Under the pieces are notes generated by a model that saw only the letters and a program-made list of their open reading frames with translations, was not told the DNA's origin and did not search any database. A DNA stretch of 64,000 nucleotides. It comes from Deltaproteobacteria bacterium (lineage in GTDB: Bacteria; Desulfobacterota; Binatia; UTPRO1). Both the position numbers and the translations under genes were made by a program. How positions within the stretch are numbered: the first letter of the stretch is position 1; every line of letters starts with the position of its first letter. Positions 59,419-64,000 of this stretch are shown in pieces. Location: positions 62,001-126,000 of the forward strand of contig JADLHM010000025.1 in the NCBI GenBank assembly GCA_020848745.1, given 5' to 3'.

Positions 59419-59556
59419 GCAGGCGGGCGGGTCGGGGCTGCCTTCTACGGTCGCCGGGATCAAGCCACCCAGCGCGTACGGCCCGCTGGTACCTCTCTGG
59501 CCTGCGCACGACGCGCGGCGCGGCTCCCCGAAGCCAGCCCCGACCCACCCACCTGC
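59419..59556. repeat. Diverged third copy of the short palindromic-ended repeat
   Basis: Terminal inverted repeats 59419-59440 and 59535-59556 match over 22 bases with two mismatches and share GGGTCGG with copies 1 and 2. The interior shares GCGCGTAC and CCTGCGCACGACGCG with copy 2 read on its minus strand, in the same order and near the same spacing. It lies in the 503-base gap (59303-59805) between the beta-propeller and carbonic anhydrase genes; outside it, the gap holds the hairpin above and no recognised gene. Confidence 0.65.
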
Positions 59557-59805
59557 GGCAGCATCCCCCAATTCTTCGTGCGGCCGTCCACGTGCCGCCA
59601 TCGAGTGCGTCACGGCGAGTCGGCGTATCGGCGCGCCCATCGCTCGGGCCGTGCTTCAACTTCACAGAAGGAAGCATCCCGGACCCCCCACCGCCGACAC
59701 CGCAGGCAGACGGCGCGCGGCAGACCGAGGCTCCGGTGCATGATCAAACCGAGACACTACCGATCCGTCGCAATCGGCCGCGGGCTGCGCTAAGGCCGGC
59801 GGTCG

Positions 59806-60453
59806 ATGGACGAGACGAAGCGGATCGAGCGCCTCTTCGCGAGCAACCGCCGCTGGGTGGCCGCCATGACCCAGAGCGACCCGGAGTTCTTCCGGACACG
59901 CGCCAAGCCCGCCGAGCCGCACTTCCTCTTCATCGGCTGCTCGGACAGCCGCGTCCCGGCCGATCAGCTGACCGGCACGACGCCGGGCGAGCTCTTCGTC
60001 CACCGCAACATCGCGAACCAGGTGTTCACGTCCGATCTGAACGTGCTGTCGGTGCTGCAGTACGCCGTCGAGATCTTGAAGGTCGCAAACGTCATCGTCT
60101 GCGGCCACTACGGTTGCGCCGGCGTGCAGGCGGCGGCGAGCACGGCGCCGCTCGGGCTCGTCGACAACTGGCTCGGCAACATCCGGAACGTGATGCGCTT
60201 GCACCGCCGGGAGCTCGACGCGATCGCCGATCCCGCCGTGCGCCTGCGGCGGCTCATCGACCTCAACGTGATCGAGCAGATCTACAACCTCTCGCAGACG
60301 CCGGTGGTGCAGAAGGCGTGGCAGGGAGGCGCGACGCTCCTGCTGCACGGCCTCGTCTACACGCTCGAGGAGGGCCTCTTGAAGGAGCTGGCACTCGGCA
60401 TCGACAGCCCCGAGAAGGCCGAGGCGCTCGCGCACTCCGGCGAGCGCCGCTGA
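59806..60453 (+). CDS. Beta-carbonic anhydrase
   Basis: A 215-residue zinc enzyme interconverting CO2 and bicarbonate. Zinc ligands are Cys45 (IGCSDSRV), His101 and Cys104 (CGHYGCAGV); Asp47 and Arg49 complete the active site. AEPHFLFIGCSDSRV and FVHRNIANQV are family marks. The C-terminal helices include LHGLVYTLEEGLLKEL. It is of the plant-type clade of beta enzymes. The following membrane-protein gene starts eight bases after its stop codon. Confidence 0.93.
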   Translation: MDETKRIERLFASNRRWVAAMTQSDPEFFRTRAKPAEPHFLFIGCSDSRVPADQLTGTTPGELFVHRNIANQVFTSDLNVLSVLQYAVEILKVANVIVCGHYGCAGVQAAASTAPLGLVDNWLGNIRNVMRLHRRELDAIADPAVRLRRLIDLNVIEQIYNLSQTPVVQKAWQGGATLLLHGLVYTLEEGLLKELALGIDSPEKAEALAHSGERR

Positions 60454-60460
60454 CGCGCGC

Positions 60461-61240
60461 GTGAGCTTCGCGACCTGGCACGATCTCTACCGGAGCGATC
60501 TCCAGAGCGCGGTCGCGGTGACGATCGTGCCGCTGCTCTTCCTGCTCTATCTGGCGTGGACGGAGCGGCCGGACGGCAGCGGCATCGTCCCAGGGGCGCG
60601 GCGCTTCGTCGAAGCGTGGGCCGGGACGTTCGCCGTCCTGACGGTCGTGGACCCGCTCGCGGGCGGGCCGCTGCTGCGCGTGCTCGGGGTCGCCGACGCG
60701 CCCGTCGCGACCGCCGTCATGGTGGCGTTCGTGCTGCTCGGCGACTTCCGCGTCTACCTCCTCGTCTTCGCCCTGATGACGCACGCGGGCGCGCAGCACG
60801 ACGCGCGCGTCGCCGACCCGGTCTTCGCGACCCGCGACGCGCTCCGGCTGGTCCCGCCGCGCGCGGCGCTCGCGGCCGCGCTCGCGACGCTGGTCGTGCC
60901 GCTCGTCGCGGTGGCGGCCGAGGCCCTCGTGCGCACGCGCGTCGCCGCGCCACCTGCGCAATCGATCTGGCTCGCCTACGAGCTCGCGTTCCTCGTCGTG
61001 GCGCTCGCGCTGCGCCAATGGGTCGTGCCGGTGCGCGTGCCGGGCACCGCGCCGCGCCTGCGGATCTACCTCCGCCGCGTGCTCGCCTACGTCGCGACCT
61101 ACTACGCGCTCTGGGCGCTCGCCGACGCGCTCATCATCGCCGGCCTCGACCTCGGCTGGGCGCTACGGATCCTGCCGAACCAGCTTTACTACGCCTTCTG
61201 GGTGCCGTTCGCCTATGGCGCGTTCTTCGCCCGCAGGTAG
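60461..61240 (+). CDS. Polytopic membrane protein of unknown function
   Basis: A 259-residue protein with about seven predicted helices. Short loops are Arg-rich (for example PRLRIYLRRVLAYVATYYAL), and it has conserved-looking DFRVYLLVFALM and LPNQLYYAFWVPFAYGAF. No family is recognised. It follows the carbonic anhydrase gene closely enough to share its transcript, so a role linked to CO2 or bicarbonate is possible but unproven. Its last 28 bases overlap the convergent SIS-creatininase gene. Confidence 0.7.
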   Translation: MSFATWHDLYRSDLQSAVAVTIVPLLFLLYLAWTERPDGSGIVPGARRFVEAWAGTFAVLTVVDPLAGGPLLRVLGVADAPVATAVMVAFVLLGDFRVYLLVFALMTHAGAQHDARVADPVFATRDALRLVPPRAALAAALATLVVPLVAVAAEALVRTRVAAPPAQSIWLAYELAFLVVALALRQWVVPVRVPGTAPRLRIYLRRVLAYVATYYALWALADALIIAGLDLGWALRILPNQLYYAFWVPFAYGAFFARR

Positions 61241-63135
61241 GCATCGGCGAGGAGGTCGACCCAGGCGCCGAGATAGGCGTCGGCGCGCACCGCGCTCGCG
61301 CCGCGCGGGTCGCCGACGACGCCGGTCGGGGCGTGGTCGCGGAGGCTCGGGTAGAAGAGCGCCTGCGGGTCGGCGACCGCGCCCGTGTGCCCCGCCGCCA
61401 GCGCCGCGGTCCGCACGCTCGCCGGCCGGAGCGCGAGCAGGATCGACGTCTCGGCCTCGCCCGCGTGGTGACCCGCCGCGAGCGGATCGACGCCGGCCTC
61501 GGCCGCGACGCGCGCGAACGTCGCGGCGACACGTGCGAGATCCGTGAACGCCTCGATCCGCATCGGCGCCGCGGCGGCGCGGAGCGCCGGCACCATCGCC
61601 GCGAGATCGGCGTAGTTGCCGCCGTGCGCGGAGAAGACGAACGCGCCCGCGAAACCGGCGCGCGCGAGCGAGCGCACGAGGTCCGCGAGCACAGCCGAGA
61701 GGGTCGTCGGCGCGAGATCGAGAGTGCCGGGAAACGCGAGGTGCTCGCGCGAGCAGCCGAAGGGCACCGTCGGGCACACGATCGCTTCCGGAAAGCGCGC
61801 GGCGAGGCGCGCGGCGAGCGCGTCGCCGATCCACGTATCGGTCGCGAAGGGGAGGTGCGGGCCGTGCTGCTCGGTCGCGCCGAGCGGCACGAGCGCGACG
61901 CGCGGTCGCGCCGCGAGCGCGCCGGCGAGCTCGGGCCAGCTGAGATCGGCGAGCCGCGGCGCGGCGGGCGTCGACCCGGCGCGCGCCGCGCCGCCCGCCG
62001 TCGGTGCCCCCGCGCGCGCCGGCGCCGCCGCCTCGCCCGGCACGAAAGCCGCGGCCTCGTCGAAGCCGCCGACGGCATAGAGCGGGCGATCCCTTCCCTG
62101 CCCCGGCCAGCGCGCCTGCTCCACGCCGTGCGCGGCGATGCCCGCGAGCACGAGCTCGGTCACCAGCGCCTCGTGCTCGAAGAGCGCGAGCGGCATCGGC
62201 AACGTCGCCGGCAGGCGGACGAGCGCGTGGCGCGTCGGATCGAGCATGCCGGCGAAGCGGTCGAGCAGCTCATCCTCTCGGGTCGCGTCCGGGCGAGCCA
62301 GCGCGAGGAGCGTCGCCGCCCCGGCGCTCGCCTGCTGGAACGGGCCGTGCGCGAACTCGAGGAGGTCGAAGATCGGTGGCAGGGGCACGAGCAGCCCTTC
62401 GAGGAGCTTCCACGGCAGGTGCGCAGCGAGGCGCGCGTACTCCCCGCTCGCGACGAAGGCGAGCAGCCCGGCGAGGCGCCCGCTCGCCGCGAGCGCACGG
62501 AGATCGCCGGCGCGCGCGGCCGCGCCCGCGACGGCGGCGGCGAGCGCCGCGCCGTCGCAATGCGGCACCGCCGCCGCGCGGCCGATGGTCGCCGCGAGCG
62601 CCTCGGCGCAGCGGAACGCCGCCAGCATTCCCATCGTCGGACCCGTCACGCGCACGAGCGTTCCGTACTCCTCGGTCCCGGCCGCGAACGGACGCACCTC
62701 CACGCCGATCGCGTGCAGATGCTCGAGGAAGTCGGCGGCGTCGGCACGGCCGCCCGCGCGCGCGTCGGCAGCGTGTGTCGCCGTCAGGAGGACGACATGC
62801 CGCCATGCCGCGGGGTCGGCGAGCGCGAGGCGCGCGTTCGGCGTGAGCCCTTGCGACACCACGACGAGGAGGTCGTCGCACGCGCCGGGCGGCGGCGGCT
62901 CGACGAACGCCCCGATCGGCCGGAAGCGCGCGTCGCACCCGAGGTGCTCGGCGAGGAGATGCGCCAGGAGCCGGGCGTGCGCGGCCGAGCCGCCGACGCC
63001 CGTCGCGACGACGCGACGGATCTCGCCGAGCCCGATCCGCGGCGGATCGAGCGGCAGCGTCGAGGCCGCGCGCAGCAGCGCCGGCAACGCCCGCGCCCGC
63101 GCCTCCAGCGCGCGCCGCGCCTCGCGCCAGGGCAT
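61213..63135 (-). CDS. Fusion protein: double-SIS (GlmS isomerase-like) domain plus creatininase-family amidohydrolase
   Basis: The 640-residue protein has an N-terminal sugar-phosphate-isomerase-like region. VATGVGGSAAHARLLAHLLA (about 43-62), VVVSQGLTPNARLA (91-104) and LEFAHGPFQQ (259-268) align with GlmS isomerase motifs. An Ala/Gly/Pro linker (about 365-393) follows, then a complete creatininase domain (395-640). Its metal ligands are Glu422, His424 (GATEQHGPHLP), Asp433, His504 (SAHGGN) and Glu560 (HHAGEAETS). That superfamily includes creatininase, MftE and the archaeal formamide hydrolase ArfB. Both halves appear intact. ATG 63135 overlaps the stop of the GTP cyclohydrolase II-like gene by one base. 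Confidence 0.82.
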   Translation of the reverse strand: MPWREARRALEARARALPALLRAASTLPLDPPRIGLGEIRRVVATGVGGSAAHARLLAHLLAEHLGCDARFRPIGAFVEPPPPGACDDLLVVVSQGLTPNARLALADPAAWRHVVLLTATHAADARAGGRADAADFLEHLHAIGVEVRPFAAGTEEYGTLVRVTGPTMGMLAAFRCAEALAATIGRAAAVPHCDGAALAAAVAGAAARAGDLRALAASGRLAGLLAFVASGEYARLAAHLPWKLLEGLLVPLPPIFDLLEFAHGPFQQASAGAATLLALARPDATREDELLDRFAGMLDPTRHALVRLPATLPMPLALFEHEALVTELVLAGIAAHGVEQARWPGQGRDRPLYAVGGFDEAAAFVPGEAAAPARAGAPTAGGAARAGSTPAAPRLADLSWPELAGALAARPRVALVPLGATEQHGPHLPFATDTWIGDALAARLAARFPEAIVCPTVPFGCSREHLAFPGTLDLAPTTLSAVLADLVRSLARAGFAGAFVFSAHGGNYADLAAMVPALRAAAAPMRIEAFTDLARVAATFARVAAEAGVDPLAAGHHAGEAETSILLALRPASVRTAALAAGHTGAVADPQALFYPSLRDHAPTGVVGDPRGASAVRADAYLGAWVDLLADAYLRAKNAP

Positions 63136-64000
63136 CAGGCGGCCGCGAGCGCGCGCGGAGGCTCGAGCGCGACGCCGGCCGCGGCGAGCGCGGCGGGCCA
63201 GGCAGCCGCTCCCTGCTCGGCAGCGGCGACGAGCGGGACCGCGGCGCGCCCCCCGAGGTGGCGGCGCGCGAGCGTGGCGTTGGCGGCCGCGTCCTCCGAG
63301 CGCGACGCGATCGGAAAGAGGCTGTCGCCGTGCTCGTCCGTCTCCATGATCGCGACCCCGGCGCCGTGCGCCGCGAAGGCGCGCAACGTCGCGAGCCAGC
63401 GCGACTGCTCGAGGCCGGGCGCCGGGCCGCGCACGCGCTCGAGCAGGGATTCACGCTGCACGCGCAACAGGACGGGCGTCGTTCCCGTGTCGCCCAAGGT
63501 CAGCACGACGCGCTCGCGCCCGCGCACGGCGTCGACGTACGCGTGCAGCCGGAACCACGCGGGCGTCGCGTCCGGATCGGCCCACCGTCGCACCGGGAGC
63601 CAGTACGAGCCGAGGCCGATCAGCGTCGGCGCCTCGGGGAGCGCGCGCGGCGCGACGACTTCGGGCGGCGCCGGCGGCGTCGCTTCGTCGTCCGCGCCCG
63701 CCACCGACAGCCCATGACCCGCCGCGGTCTTGGCGGCGAGATAGTGGCGATTGAACGGCGACGGCGGCAGCGCGAGCGGCACCGCGCCGGCGAGCGGTAC
63801 GCCGAGGCCCGCGAGCATCGCGAGCTTCTCGGGGTTGTTCGTGAGGAGGCGGAGCGGCGCCGCGACGCCGAGGGCGCGGCACGCGGCGGCGACCGCGTCG
63901 TAGGCGCGGAGATCGCTCGGCAGGCCCATACGCGCGTAGGCATCGAACGTGCCGAGGCGCCCGCCGCTCGCCTGCACCAGCATGCGGTCGCGGACCTTGG
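63135..64000 (-). CDS. Duplicated GTP cyclohydrolase II-like protein (5' end beyond the window)
   Basis: The frame is open to the window edge. Taking the internal ATG 63983 as residue 1, the first 90 residues read as the C-terminal part of a GTP cyclohydrolase II domain: LRAYDAVAAACRALGV, LRLLTNNPEKLAMLAGLGVP and FNRHYLAAK. From about 140 to 225 a second, partial copy starts again with the family's N-terminal half: DAVRGRERVVLTLGD, PVLLRVQRESLLERV and IMETDEHGDSLF. It lacks the zinc Cys set and the catalytic Arg. The protein is probably a tandem with one active and one degenerate domain. The overlapping creatininase fusion suggests a common pathway. Confidence 0.72.
   Translation of the reverse strand, partial: KVRDRMLVQASGGRLGTFDAYARMGLPSDLRAYDAVAAACRALGVAAPLRLLTNNPEKLAMLAGLGVPLAGAVPLALPPSPFNRHYLAAKTAAGHGLSVAGADDEATPPAPPEVVAPRALPEAPTLIGLGSYWLPVRRWADPDATPAWFRLHAYVDAVRGRERVVLTLGDTGTTPVLLRVQRESLLERVRGPAPGLEQSRWLATLRAFAAHGAGVAIMETDEHGDSLFPIASRSEDAAANATLARRHLGGRAAVPLVAAAEQGAAAWPAALAAAGVALEPPRALAAA

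Overview
This is a very GC-rich, gene-dense bacterial chromosome segment (about 70% G+C by eye). It shows no tRNA, rRNA, CRISPR array, insertion sequence or prophage. It encodes an aerobic, Gram-negative-type cell: apolipoprotein N-acyltransferase, many lipoboxes, periplasmic cytochromes, an L,D-transpeptidase, and a quinol-oxidising alternative complex III (ACIII) with an A2-type caa3-like oxidase. Two secreted-protein styles, a dockerin/EF-hand-like protein (1-229) and a 4-Cys 'CHAK' repeat module (26532-28589), recall uncultured soil lineages once filed under Deltaproteobacteria, such as Candidatus Binatota. That placement is an inference.

Layout. 1-6775: end of a dockerin-like gene, a beta-hydroxyacid dehydrogenase, a membrane-anchored unknown, a pectinacetylesterase-family hydrolase with a clear terminator, an ankyrin lipoprotein overlapping lnt, and an AlgH/YqgE protein. 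6822-7232: two inverted copies of a short repeat between convergent genes. 7273-22897 (minus strand): fifteen genes joined by overlaps or tiny gaps, in transcription order actABCDEF, a small membrane protein, SCO, coxB, coxA, coxC, subunit IV, sdhC, sdhA, sdhB. This is a complete succinate-to-oxygen chain in one apparent operon. 23083-26349: pdxH, an EcsC-family protein, a small secreted protein and a CoA transferase. 26532-32802 (minus): a secreted alpha/beta hydrolase with Cys repeats, pntAA-pntAB-pntB, and a parallel beta-helix protein. 33099-43562: small secreted and SRPBCC proteins, a methyltransferase, an HI0933-type flavoprotein, a serine hydrolase, an L,D-transpeptidase, DNA polymerase IV, a sodium/alanine symporter, a small membrane protein and a SulP transporter. 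43576-52319: SDR, three alpha/beta hydrolases, pterin carbinolamine dehydratase, soluble transhydrogenase, an HDOD protein and an acyl-CoA synthetase. 52422-55576: a truncated enoyl-CoA hydratase remnant, a PheC-like/chorismate mutase fusion lipoprotein and a di-haem peroxidase-like protein. 55593-59302: a lipoprotein, a helix-turn-helix protein and a divergent beta-propeller lipoprotein sharing an operator-like region. 59419-59556: a third, diverged repeat copy. 59806-64000: beta-carbonic anhydrase, a membrane protein, and an SIS-creatininase fusion overlapping a duplicated GTP cyclohydrolase II-like gene that runs off the window.

How genes work together. SdhCAB should feed electrons to quinone, ACIII should pass them through its c-type haems to the caa3-type oxidase, and SCO should load CuA. 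PntAB and SthA can both exchange NADH and NADPH. The least familiar group is the SIS-creatininase plus GTP cyclohydrolase II-like pair at the right end, which resembles the first steps of a ring-opening pathway from a nucleotide but lies in no standard riboflavin operon.
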